64,000 bases of DNA from Gnetum montanum (Eukaryota; Streptophyta; Gnetopsida; Gnetales; Gnetaceae), in NCBI GenBank assembly GCA_015680685.1, contig MNCI01013916.1, forward strand, positions 272,111 through 336,110, given 5' to 3'. A program made the position numbers and the translations under genes. The notes beneath the pieces are model-generated. The model saw only the letters and a program-made list of their open reading frames with translations. It made no database searches and had not been told where the DNA came from. Shown here piece after piece: positions 45,017-57,731 of the stretch (position 1 is its first letter; each line of letters starts with the position of its first letter).

Positions 45017-47099
45017 TGGCTAGGGCATGAACGATTACCAATGTTTCATACATGCATGGATCTTCTTTATCCAATTATTAATCCTTATCATGGCCAAATG
45101 TTTAATTATGGGGGTCACTCTCCATTCTAATATTTAGGATTTTAAAGTGTTTTTCATCTTTTTTTTACACATTCTTTATTTTACACCTTCTTTTTTTCAT
45201 GTTATTAATCTTTTCTAATTTTTGTTTTACACCATGATTAGTACATTTGCTATTTCTTGAGTATTTTACACTTTCTTTTATATTTTCTTTTATTTTATTT
45301 TGATGTGATTTTCTAACATTTTGTTAATAAGTGCCCTGTACAATGGTAATGCATTGCTTAATGGTGGTCTGTACTATTTTGTTATTTGATTGTTGGTGTC
45401 TAGGTTTTGCCTTTGAATTTCATTATAGATGATTAGGACATGGTTCATTTTCATGCAACAAGCAGTGAGTCCACAACATCAACTCATCCACAAACTCTAT
45501 GGTTTTCCTTGTTCTAGAGACGTGCAATCCCTTTTTTATTAATGAAACTTTAACAAACTTGTGACTTTAGTAGTTTCTGGAATTGAGAGGGATGCAAAGG
45601 TTTGAACAAGGTGTGGTTTTAAGGGGATTTGATATTCTTTGTACCTTTCTATTTACCTAGGTGCATGTGTGTTTTCATGGACTTCTTACTATTTTGTGTT
45701 GACCAATAAAAGGAAGTTAAATAAGTCTTTGCATGGTGTGGTTCTCATAAACAAATGATGGGAATTCAAAGCACAACCCTTAGACAAAATAAATGCATAC
45801 GTCTTTGCATTGTATGGTTCTCATCAGAAAAAAATGATGATAATTCAAAGTGTACCACTTAGATAAAATAAATGCATACATCTTTGCATGGTGTGGTTCT
45901 CATCAAAAAAATGAAAATAAAATGATAATGAAAATTCAAAGCACATACCTTAAACAAAATAAATAGGCTCTAAGCACAGGTTATGGGACTAGTCCCCTCT
46001 AACTAAGGCCCTTCCTCACTTCTTGCTTCTCTTATGTCTCAGGGGGATGAATTGGTCTTAGAATGATGATGCGAAGTCATTGAATATTGTTGGTTTTGAT
46101 CTGGACTAATGATGGATCCTATCAAGTCATTTAACCATAAAATTCATAAGGGACTTCATGTGACCTTAATTAGGAACTCCATTCCACTCTTTCTCTCATC
46201 CATCTATGCTTACATATCTTACCTCATTGTTAGTTTCATGTTCTTATTTGATGTCCTGGTTTGATGTGTCAAAATTCTTAGTTAGTTTCTTCTGGGTTTT
46301 TGTACTTAACCTTTTGTAACCATTAATCATCCATAGAGCCCATGGGCTCTTTGGTCTAAAGTTATGCAAGGGCATAAAAGGCCTATGCTTGCTTTGGGGA
46401 GGATCCACCTATACATTTTATGGTTGGGTTAGTTAAGTTCTTTATCCTTAGACACTCTTACAATCAAATTCTTTTGTTTATCTCATCATTGACATCCAGT
46501 TGCGAACATCTTCACAACATTTTTCAATGAATTTTCCTTTATATTATTGCAAATTCTTACACCCTCTTCAAATATTTCCTTTTGTTGAACTTTTTCAAGT
46601 TTAATGGATTACTTACCTATTTTACCCTATTTGTTAGCCTTCCTGCTAACACTTCTAAAGAAATCAATCTATCACAATCACAACCTAGCCAAGTCTAACC
46701 ATCAACGAGACAAGGCATTTAACAGCTATGTGTTACACATTGCATATTTGTTCATGATTTTGTTATGATTGTAATGGGAAGCACAGATGAGAAGCAGGAC
46801 TATCTTCACCAAGGATGATGTGGTAGTACCACACGATGTAAATGATTCATGATCGTTGGATCTTCTCTCTCACTCTTCAGCCTCCAAAAGGCGTTGGATG
46901 TCAATTTTATCCAAGGTGTTCACTTTTCTTATCATGAACACCTAATTTTGTAAAGATTGTAACTCCGTACACTTGGGCACTCAAAGTCTGTCTATTTCAT
47001 TTGAGTCAGTTTGTATGTTAGTCAATAATCCCATACCTTCCTAATATTTTGTAAGGAACTTGTTCTTCCTCTTCTTCACTCGAGGATGAGTTTTCATTT
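45017..47099 (+). other. E2 conserved 3' noncoding region
   Basis: Collinear with E1 24642-26649 read on -. No coding potential. Starts with TTTTACAC-rich sequence and ends TCGAGGATGAGTTTTCATTT next to the purine tract. Confidence 0.75.
45722..45965 (+). repeat. Threefold tandem repeat in E2 3' region
   Basis: Three units of about 80-90 bp starting GTCTTTGCATGGTGTGGTT or close variants near 45725, 45800 and 45889, each ending with ACAAAATAAAT. E1 has a single copy of this unit with an expanded A tract inside. Confidence 0.8.
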
Positions 47100-47112
47100 A
47101 GTCATGGGGGTA
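47100..47112 (+). other. E2 polypurine tract
   Basis: AGTCATGGGGGTA directly before LTR start TGATGAAT; identical to the E1 site. Confidence 0.7.
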
Positions 47113-47922
47113 TGATGAATCACATTTTTCATCTACTCCAATGTCAGAGTCTAAATGCGATGTCAAGTATCTGACGTCAGGGGTATACACTGGCCTATAA
47201 ATATAGTGCCTAAGCTCCCAATTTGGCATTAGTTTTTCATGAGTTTTTGTTAATTTTTAGTCAAAGTAGCAAAGCTCTTACAATTTATTTTCTCCAAAGT
47301 TAGAATATTTTTTGAGTGCCCACAGAAGGAGTCTAAGTGTGTATAGTTCTTTGTTCAAACATTGATGTACCTGAGCGTAGTAGTGTGACAGGAAAAAAAT
47401 GAGCTCTTTTGATAATCCTTGTAGCACTGAGAATAGATTAATGTTTCTTTTAATGCACTTTACTTTAATGCATTTCAATTAAGCAATTAATTTCTAGTTG
47501 TTAATGAACACAAGCATGACCACTTTGAGCATACATATAGTGCCTGGTAACCTAGCAACACTTAATGTTTGGTAGCCCAGTAGCACTATATGTGTTCAAG
47601 ATGTGCCTAGGAAAGTGGGACGGGTACTTGTATTAGGATAGCTAGGTAGTAGATGAATTAGATCTTAAATTACTTTACCTTTCATTCTTTTTGTAGGCAA
47701 TTAAAATTATAAAAATATAAAATAATAAAAATCATAGGTCTCACTCCGGACTAAACCATATGTGACAAAGCTACCACTAGTCCAAGTGGGAAGACAAGGA
47801 ACTGCAATCAACGCATAGTGATCTAGATGCCACAACTAGTCCCATCCATGGAATTCGACTAAATTGTGTGTGAACGCTTGTGATTCGTATGGTTGGACAT
47901 AGGGGTACCTCGCCACTCATCA
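47113..47922 (+). repeat. E2 3' LTR
   Basis: 810 bp from TGATGAAT to CTCATCA. It has a TATA box (TATAAATA, 47196-47203) preceded by CTGACGTCAG at 47171-47180, a palindrome containing the bZIP-type core TGACGTCA. The end matches 42481-42617. Confidence 0.8.
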
Positions 47923-47949
47923 ATTAGTGACCAAGTGACTACTTACATC

Positions 47950-48410
47950 CTTACATGATTCCTAAGTGCAAGTGAGAACTAATCAATATGGATTTCATTG
48001 CTAGTTTTTCTTACACTTAGAATAACAATGATATTACCTTAGTTGTTGTTGACTTGTTGACCAAGTCTACTTATTTTCTTAAAACGAAGACTACATCTAG
48101 CAAAAAGGATTTTTCATATTTTTACATTTCTAAGTTTATTTAATTATGTTTCATTCCTATCAAGATTATCTTTGATTGTAATGGAAAATTCACTTCTTGA
48201 TTTTTGCAAGCATTAATGGATATCTTGGATACTAAGCTAAATTTGAATTTAACATTTCATTTGTTGATTGATGGATAAGTTGAGAGAGTCAAGTAGATTT
48301 TGGATAACATTATTTTATCTTTTTCTTTATAGTTTTCAAATAGATGAAATTGTCTTTTACCATTAGCTAAATTTTCCTACAAGAACACCCTACTAATCAA
48401 GCTTAAGCTA
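47950..48410 (+). pseudogene. Ty3/gypsy integrase core fragment
   Basis: Translation with shifts and stops gives INMDFIA, then VVVDLLTKSTYFL, KIIFDCNGKFTS, and LDTKLNLNLTFHLLIDG, the pattern of a chromovirus-like integrase catalytic core (MDFI, VVVDRLTKSAHF, DRGSQFT, AFHPQTDGQ in working relatives). It starts right after E2, so E2 may have inserted in or next to it, but no matching part exists left of E2. Confidence 0.75.
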
Positions 48411-51400
48411 GAAATGTATTACATAAAAAAATATAGATATATATAAATAAAAGAAAAAAATAAAACATAAGAAAAACATTAAGTGCTAATAAAATACCAT
48501 AAACAAGTTGTAGACATTTTAAAAAACAAGTTCATAAGGGTAGAAAACTACTGAATAGCAAAATAAAAAATGCTATAAATAGTGATAGTAGCCCCATGTG
48601 TATGAAATCTAACCCATTTGCTAATAAAAATAGTATGAAGTTCTATTATCCAAGCTAAAAATTGCATTAACAAGATACCAAAAAATAGAAAAATAAGTAT
48701 AAAAGGTGCATAATGAATAAAATACAACATTAAAAGGCATTTGGTCTAATGATGGTGGAAACTACTATATAAAAACTAGCTAAAAATTATCCAATGCTAC
48801 TAAAATAAAATCCATGGTCAAGTTAGACCTACACTAAAGATAGAAAAATACAAATACAAATCCTCATAACCAAATATAAATATTACATAATACAACACTC
48901 TCAAATAAACATCACACATTATAAGAAAAACAACATATAACTAAAAGCTTAATGAACAAACTAAAATGTATTAAAATAGGAATCTAAGCATTAGCTTCTC
49001 CATCTAACCCCTCTTCCTCATCACTAACTCAATCATTTAAAAGATATAAAAACACAAGGGAATGTAATCCTAAGACAAAGTAGGAAATATAAGTTACAAA
49101 ATATTCCATTATGAGTCTTGGTTTCAAGCATTAGGTATCTAGAGAGTCATGCACAAGGAGTGGTTGTAAGTAAAGAGTTAACAAAAAAATACACAAACAT
49201 GCCAAAATAGCAAAAGTAACAAATACCAAATTAATTATTGAAATTTTGAATAACTGAAAGGTTCTATCACCACTTACAAAATCCAAACTAAATGAATGAT
49301 ACTTGCCATGAAAGGAAACCCACATAAGTATCCATTTTCTTATCAAGAAAGAAACTTTACATTAGCACTATAAAAATTAAATGATACTTATCAAGAAAGG
49401 AAACTTGCATAAGCATCCAACTTCTTGCTAAAAAATTCATCCTACGTAAGCACCTTAAAAACTATTAGCATATCCACCGAGAAAGGTAATCTATGAAAGT
49501 ATTTCTAACCAAAATTCCAAATCCAAATCTAAATAATCAAAAATATTAGACCAAGAAAAGGTACACCAAGTAGGGATCTAAGATTGCTAAAAACTAAAAA
49601 TACAAGTTTCAAGAGGATTACTAAAATAGTAAAAAAAATCCAAAAAAAATCTAAGATCCTAATGGTCATTCTAATATTCTAAAAATTATAATTATAAAAC
49701 ATAATCAATTGATATTTTTAGACTTTTAGACATACAAGAAAATCCTAGAATATGTGTTTTCATTATTTTCTCAATTTTTCATTAACCAGAAGTCAAGGAT
49801 TGCTTTATAACAGTTGCTCAATTTGACATGAGGAACTAGAAAATGATGTCATAAATCATCAAGAACTTTTCATAACCTCATGATGCAATCATAACAAATG
49901 GAGAAGGACTCTTTATGATCTACACCATCGAGCTAAAAAATTTTATCTATTGGGTTGTCATCATTTGGTATCATTTTAGGGATCAAACATGAATTATGAC
50001 TAAAAAACCTAATTCTATGATCCAAAAATTTGGCATAATTGAAACAAAATCAAAATGACATCAAAATATTATCTAACATGCCATGTATAAGAATAAGTCT
50101 CAAAAAATGCTAGAGCTTTGAAAATATGTAAAAAATAATAATTAGATCTAATAAATAAACATTTCATCAAATAGTTGCTAGACAAATTAAGATTGATCAA
50201 AATAATGCACAAAGAACCAAAATGCCAAAAACCCATAATATAGAGTAAAGTATCAAATTTCCCAACCTAAAATAATAGTGTTGCACCTAGAAACCTTCAC
50301 ATGGTTGCAATCTCATGAACAAGATCTAAAACCTAGGAAAAATTACAAGTCAATGATGGAATCTATGTGATTCTTGAAAGTAAGCTCTTAAAAAGAGTTA
50401 GATAACTTTCTTTTTATTCTAAAAATAATAATTGATTATTATTATTATTACATACATAGATGAATAGTTTATGGATAAATTACTATTTGGAAAGTTCTTT
50501 TTTCATCTTTGGAATTATGATTTTAAATGTACTAATTTATTAATTTTAGTATTTAAAATTTAATAAGTTGCATATTATTAAGAATTGAACTAAGAATCTC
50601 ATAAATAAAGATATCTAATGGAATAAATTATATCTTTTTCTATTTTGAATCATTTTGGTTATGAGAATCTAGCATCCTTCATTGATCCCTAGAATTTCTT
50701 CTGTGTTCATATTATTGGAATGTAGCTTAATCTCTATGGATTTTCTAATTTTCACATCTAGATAATTTTTTGTCATGGCTAAGACTTTACATTTTTGTAG
50801 TCTCCATGTGTGTCTAGTTTCATCTATTTAGTAATTATTAACATTTTCTACCAATGATAAATTTTAAATTCTATTATGTTTTATGTCTTCTTCTTGTTCT
50901 TTTAGTTTAGTAAATGTGCTTCTTTCACCTTTTTCAATCTATAGTTTCTGTTACATTCCCATTTTCAAAATGAAGTTCTTCCATAATCATGATGGATTCA
51001 ATATGTAAAAAGTCATGTAATTATTATAATAAAACCTTTAATGAAAGGATATGTCATAATAATGGGCATGTCTCTTGAGGTGACCTATGAGGGTTTGACT
51101 TAACACATTTATACATGAGAATAAGGGGTTGAATTAGCCTAAAGTTACAGAGTTGAAAAAGGTGAGTGATAGGGCTATGTTTACACCTAACCATGGTGGT
51201 AGTACTAGATTTTCCCTTAGGGATGAATGCTAAAGGAAGATATTCCTAAGGAATCCTCAGAACATGACCCATGGACACTTAATTATTTCACATTTTTTAC
51301 TTTATATATTTCCTCTATCTCAATTATCAAAGATAATGTTGAATGTTACATATATTTGACATTTTCCATAACATTTAGAAATTTAATATCAAAATTTATA

Positions 51401-52439
51401 TCTAAGAATGTCATAATTCTTGACTAATCAAATTTAAGGGCTAACTACAACTTGATGACAAACCACAAGCTATAATTCAGGAGTAACTAGGAATCATTGT
51501 CAAAATACATGATGTCCAAAATGAATCATGTCAATGGAGAAGATGCCTTTCCACTAAGTTTTATGAATATTAGTGAATAGACTTTAACAAATTTCATCTA
51601 TACATCAATTATAGAAGATTCATGTAAGATAAAGGGTATCATCGATCTAGGTAACTCTAACCCATTTTTTAATAATGATAGTTTCTTTAGCCAACAAAGA
51701 ATTTAAATCATTAGGTTTTATCTTAGTAAAATAATAAAACAATCTTTATTATTTTCCACAAGATTAGAAGCACTCCTTTAGTTATAGAAGATTTAGTCTT
51801 GTCCTTTTTAAAGGTCAAATCGCTTTAATACAATATTCTATATCTATGTTAGCCCAAGATGTCCATGAATCTATAGAATTGGGCTAGAAAAATTAATTAA
51901 TCTAATGAAATCAAGCTAAACTAATTAAATTTTGATACCAAAGCCATCTCACATCTTATTAATAATGTAAAGCTAGGTAAAATTTATAATTTTATCATAA
52001 ATTATGTTAGTGAGGATAATTTATTAAAATAAAAATTATAGTTTCCAAAAATTATGAAAATATAAATTAATTTTCATTCTTTAGAGACATGCCCAATAGA
52101 TACTTCTCACACACAGAAAATTCCATTGGCATAAATTTTATCTCAATTAGAGTTATGATTAATCAATTATGATCATCAAAAATTTCTCAAAAACATGTGA
52201 AAATTTAAATTTAAAATGTTAACAATGTTAAATTCATAATTTTAAAATTTTTTGAACTAGTTAAGCTTTAAACTTAGAACTTAGCATTTATCAAGTCAAA
52301 TTTTTAATATCCTTCTACTAACCACCATTTTAATAGACTCAATTGAGTCTTGAAGGAAACTTTAAAACTTAAATTTAATATGTTTAAATTTAAAATTCTT
52401 TTAAAAATATGACATTAAAGGATTACATCTACTATGCAA
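48411..52439. other. No recognisable gene
   Basis: Very AT-rich. Open frames in it (48548-48730, 49131-49346, 51227-51427) are short, low in complexity and match nothing I know. A short AT/TTA microsatellite occurs near 50430-50450. Probably old decayed retroelement DNA. Confidence 0.4.
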
Positions 52440-52715
52440 ACCAAGAAGGTTGTGCTGTAGACATAGTCCTCACTACACAACATTACAACAAGGCCACAAG
52501 GCCTTACTACACTACGTCATAGCCAAGGACAATATAGTAGAGGCCCCACTACACCACATCATGGTAGGAACATAAGAACCATCTATGCTAACTAGTGTAG
52601 GGCCTATCACACCACATCATGGAAGGACCACAAGGCCTAACCACTCTATGTTGTGACCAAGGGTCATGTAGTGCAAGCCCCATCATGCCACATCATGGTA
52701 GGGCCGTAATGCCAA
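52440..52715. repeat. Degenerate short tandem repeats
   Basis: Six related units of about 34-59 bp built from ACTACACCACATCATGG and ACCACAAGGCC, near 52470, 52504, 52546, 52605, 52638 and 52680. More GC-rich than the surroundings. Confidence 0.65.
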
Positions 52716-55700
52716 AGGCATGTTCTCACTAATGGTCCCAGCCAGCATAGCATATCTACACCAATGTAACCAGAGAGCCAATGAACATTGTGTTGGTGCT
52801 ATTGGTAAGCTAGGATGCATCTATTCTAGCGCTACTAGCAACCATGTCCTATCCATACTAGCATTGCTAGCAAGGAAGGGTACATCTTCGCCATCACTAT
52901 TGACTACTATGATGCCTCTAAAAATTGGGAAAATAAGATAAGTTTAAGCCAAGCTAAGGTACATCTACCCATCAATTTTTTTAAATTAGAAAAATAGATT
53001 TAAATAGCCTAATTTTTCTATTTTTTTTACTAAAAGACAAACATAATTATATAATGGTTTGTTTTTTAGATTATATGGTAATCTAATATAATAAAAAGCC
53101 TTAAAATTCATCATTTTCTTCATTCTTTGACTTTGAATATGCTTTCTTCTAATTCATAGTAACATTATCAAGTAATACTTTAGTGGTACAACATGTTCTA
53201 GATATAGAATCATTTATATATAAGCATGCAATACTAATCATTTGTAAATAAACATCAAATTTTGGTATCCAATCTAAATAATATTTTAAAATTCCATGTC
53301 TTATTGAGCTATTTAATATTCTATTAATCTTTTATATAGCTAATCCACAAATTGTTAGTCTTCTTGTTCACATTAAGCATAAGGAATCTATTTCTATACC
53401 ATTTGGTTTTTAATAAGAAATGAGAGTTTCTTAAGCCCAACCATACAATCCATAAGCATTACAAGTGATGTTATCATAATCCATGGATGATTATTTCTAT
53501 GAGTGAATAGGAGATTATTTTCTAAGTTATTTATTATTATCCTCCCACTTGGACTATGTATGCTCCTTATGTGTATGATTATGATGTTATGTAGCATTAC
53601 ATAAACCAAGGTAAAATATAGAAATTAAGTGTTTTATTCTAGTTAACAAGAAAATAAATTTTATTCTAGCTTAAGAGCAATGAACACCCAATTTGTCGTA
53701 CATATCCTAGACTAGTGTAATCACTTATTTGGATACCAAGTAATATACTACTAGACATACTAAAGAACATGCTACTGGATTATCAAGTGATTAAACTTTA
53801 TGCTTGAAACTAGTCATACTCATTCCACCAATTTACTAGTATACATGAAAGTGTAGATCATTAACTAAATTTATTAGGCAAACATGGAAAAGTAAATTCT
53901 TTGGAAAGTAAAATCTAATCTAACTTAGAATTCTATAATGAATAAGAATAATCTTGATCTTATTCCCATCATGCAATATGTCCAAGAATAAGTGACTTAA
54001 ATAAGATTTCTAATATCACTTCAAATTCATAATATGATCACTCATAGACTAATATTGAAATCATAGAAATAAATAGATAGATCCTAGCTATAATTATGAT
54101 TAAAAGATGCATTTAATATGATAGTTGGATAGTATTTATAGCTAATACTATACTTGAATACATTGCATCTATGACATCACATATTGATATAAAATATTAT
54201 AGCTACAATATCATTGTTGCAATGTTGCAACTAGCAATTCTACTATTTTTCATACTCCATGACAAACTAAAAATACATGTTTAAGTTAAATAATAACTAT
54301 AATATAGTTTATGAAAAAATTAAAAAAGAGACTCAGACTAACAAGCTAACTTGAGCATCACATTACAAAAATTTATTTGAGTGGGTGTTTTACAAAACAT
54401 GAGAAAAAATCCAAATAGATATAAAAAATTTATAGTAGTGTGTAGAACTTTAAAAATTTCTAATAACAAAGCCTCATATAGTTCTTGGTGATGATGGCTT
54501 TTCCTACATCATCTACTCTAATGATTATTCTACCACTACTACTCCTCTCTTGATATAAAAAAGTGTTAAAATCATCAAGACTTTTCTACATCGATCAATG
54601 GATCATTAACTATCTAAGCAAGGTTGATGAATCTGACACCCTAATTCTAAATACCTTACCCTATTCATTATGTTTCATGATTTGAATCCTTAATGTGTTA
54701 TTTTCCTAACCTTTTCTTTTTAGATGTACCCTCTCTTTAGTTATGCTTTGGTGTTTCCTAGTAATGTTGCATATCCTTGGGTTTATGTATGTGATTAAAC
54801 TTTCGTTATGACCATACCTTTTAGGTTCATATTTTCATATTTCTTGCCTTTTCTTTTTTATATATTTTAAAATTTAAGTATTTAATTATTATATTTATTC
54901 TACTTATACCTTGTAATTACCTTCATGAGATTCATGTAGTAATAGATTAATTTAGTTTACTTTGCCTTTCTAACATTAGTTAGATAATTAGGATTTGATG
55001 GTATTAGTACCTTTGGGTTTTTTTTACATGTACATTGCTTTGTTTGCATTCTTGGTATTTTAGTTATTTTAATTTATTTTAGCTTTTTAGCATTACATAG
55101 TTAAGCTATGTACTTTGTAATAGCCTTTCTAATATGTTTGGTATTTTAATATTTCAATTATTTTATTTAGACCTCATGTGCAATACCTAGCTTAGCTCTA
55201 TCTTTCAATTTTCCTATTGGGTGTATGTGATGTTTAGGTATGATTTACTTAGCTTAGTCATGTATTTTATTAGCATATATGCACTAATCACTTTTTATAA
55301 ATTTTGAGTAAATAGGTATGAGGTGTTGGATAGGTGATGAGTACATGGGCTTCGACATTGAGTATGTGGTATGCTTTGTTTATTATGGGTGTGGCATGAT
55401 TTTTCTAATTATTTGGCATAATTATCTATTTATTTATTTTAATTTTATGGTGGTAGCATAAGGGTAGTACCATAGTTAGTTACATTTGGATTTTTACCTT
55501 AGACCTTTGTTAGTATTTGGAGATGACATTGCTATTAGATAGTCCTAAGGTACCTTATTAGGCCTAAATTAGGATATCAATTTTCTTTATAAATAATATT
55601 TATTTTTAAATTTAGAAATTTAGGATTAATTATATTTATTTTTATTTTTATTTATTTGTGAGACATTACCTAATTAGTATGACCCTGGCACATCCTTGTG

Positions 55701-56430
55701 AGTATAAATACATAGCAACCCTTTCATTAGAAATCATTCATTTGTTTCACCAATATTTGAAAGTTAGAGCTAAAGGAGATAACCTAGCTAAATAGGAGAG
55801 AAACGTCTTACAACCATCCCAAGTTCTATGTATTTTCATATTTATTTTATATATATATGAATGAAGTCACCATAATAAGTTTTAATTTTTTATCTTTAGT
55901 ATTCATTTTGCTAACATTTGTTACAACCTTACACATGGAGTAACCATAGTAAGTATATTTATCTTTATGCTTATGCATCAATTTACCATAATATTTTTCC
56001 TATAACCTCATACAGAAAGCTACCATGATAAGTACTTTATTTTTGTAGGGTTTAATGATGGTTGAATTCTAATTAGATATATTTGGTTATTCAATATTAG
56101 TATTTGATGTATGATTTATCAATAGTTGATGAATGTTTGTTTATCTATTTGATACTAATTCTTTGGATGTAGATTCTCCTATGCATGACTATCCAGCTAT
56201 CCAATGCTTAATTTCAAAATCCTTAATGGACTATTTGAAGATTTTTTTCCTTACTTAGCCTTATGACAAACATCCCCTTTTATTTTTTTATGTTTTAAGT
56301 GATTCAATTAGTTGTGATAATTACAAGATAGATGGAGGAGCTAATGCTTAGATTTAGCTTTAATGCGTTTTTCAAAATTTGTTTAAGTTATTGATTTCTA
56401 TTGTATTCTTCTAAGTTGTAATGTTTAACT
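52716..56430. other. No recognisable gene
   Basis: AT-rich. A CCTCCCACTTGG stretch near 53540 read on - resembles a copia polypurine context, but no LTR could be traced. Near 55705 GTATAAATACATAGCAACCC looks like an LTR promoter. At 55862-56040 three degenerate units carry AACCATAGTAAGTA-like sequence about 75 bases apart. Confidence 0.3.
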
Positions 56431-57675
56431 TATGGACCTTTTGGTATGTCAAAATGTTAAGTAAAATGGAGTCAAATATTGTTTGCATGGTTATATGGTT
56501 ATTGTGTTTGTAGGACAACGTACATATTAGCTAAAGCCTACATTGATGACAAGGAATGAATTGGTTTGGAGCTCAAAGAAGAAGGTCATCTACAAGGTCT
56601 CAAATGAACATGTAAGAATTTCAAAGAACATGGACAAGGACCAAATACTTCACAAGCAAAGTTTCCATCACTAAAGCTTATAAAACATCAAGGTTGTGGA
56701 CAAGAAATGATGAATTCATCATGCAAAGAAAGGTTGAAGAAGGACATCTCTCAGAAATAGTAGATGTCTTGGTAGAATTGGAGGACGCATAGTCAAAGAC
56801 ATCTTTAAGAAACAATAAAATTCTTTCCTTAGGAAAAGACCTCTTCCATCAAGAAAATACATCTTTATAGAATATCAAGTCAATTTTAGAAAGATGTCTT
56901 CCATCAAATAGAGACATCTTCCTAAAATGGATATTTTAGAAAGGCATCTTTCCATAATAGAAGGGAAATACAAAAAGACATTTCAAGCATGAAGAAGCTG
57001 TCTTTCATGACCATTAGTGACCATTAACTAGCCATTGCACAAGTTCCAAGATGGATTTAGAAACATGGAAGCCATAAGAATACATCATAGACATTGGGAA
57101 AAGTGTAAGCTTGTGTACAATCATTATATAATCAATTGTCAATCACTATAAACTTTGTTGCTCCTCACTCTTTTATCTTCCAATCATTGTAAAGTGTGTT
57201 GTACCTTAAAGTACAAGGATTAGCAAACTGAGTTGCATTCATCCCTTATAATTATTCTCTCTTGTTACCCTATGGGGTTGATGTGCTTCTTGCGGGAAGA
57301 CATATTGCTTGATCTTGTTGCAATCCTACGAGATTGAGTGATCGGTGTTGTAGCATAATACTCTAGACTAGAGCCCAAGATTGTAAAGGTTTTCAAAGCT
57401 TAGAAACCACATTCCAAGCCTGATAGGATCTTGCAGGCTTGAGTGGTTGGTGTTGCAGCACAACACTTCAAAGTGTGGCTTAAAGACTATATAGGGTGTG
57501 GACCCTTCAAACCACACTTGAAAGCAACAAAGTCTGGAGGTGTGATTGCAATCTACCCTCCTAGTGTGGACTACCCAACTTGGGAAACCATGTTAAATTT
57601 GGTGTGTGCTATGTCTCAAAACATTTTAATTTGGGGAACTTATTCATCCCCTCCTTCTAAGTTCAATGATCCACA
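56431..57675 (+). repeat. C2 5' LTR
   Basis: About 1245 bp from TATGGACC to GATCCACA. The direct repeat with 61001-61981 is clear from TGTCAAAATG onward (GTTTGTAGGACAA, CATCAAGGTTGTGGACAAG). The stretch 56740-56990 holds many AGACATCTT-type motifs. Same family as C1. Confidence 0.8.
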
Positions 57676-57677
57676 AG

Positions 57678-57690
57678 TGGTATCGAAGCC
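57678..57690 (+). other. C2 primer binding site, initiator tRNA-Met
   Basis: TGGTATCGAAGCC, close to TGGTATCAGAGC, two bases after the LTR end. Confidence 0.8.
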
Positions 57691-57731
57691 TAGTACTCTT
57701 CTCTATCATCATCAACTTCAAGAGTGAATAA

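Larger units (their letters stand above)
42481..47922 (+). mobile_element. E2: old E-family element, 5' LTR truncated
   Basis: Partial 5' LTR, tRNA-Asp primer site, decayed gag, conserved pol-free 3' region, purine tract and full 3' LTR. Same organisation as E1 but without a visible protease. It shows the family lacked pol before these copies diverged. Confidence 0.8.

Noticed and set aside
48548-51427. Several short open frames in the AT-rich stretch
   Set aside because: 60-71 codons, low complexity and not similar to any family I recognise; expected by chance in AT-rich DNA of this length.
53394-53609. Possible copia 3' end on - (purine context near 53540 and an open frame)
   Set aside because: No LTR pair or Pol motif could be recognised; evidence is one short purine-rich stretch.
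55700-55730. Possible solo-LTR promoter (GTATAAATACATAGCAACCC)
   Set aside because: No LTR ends, primer site or second copy could be found around it.
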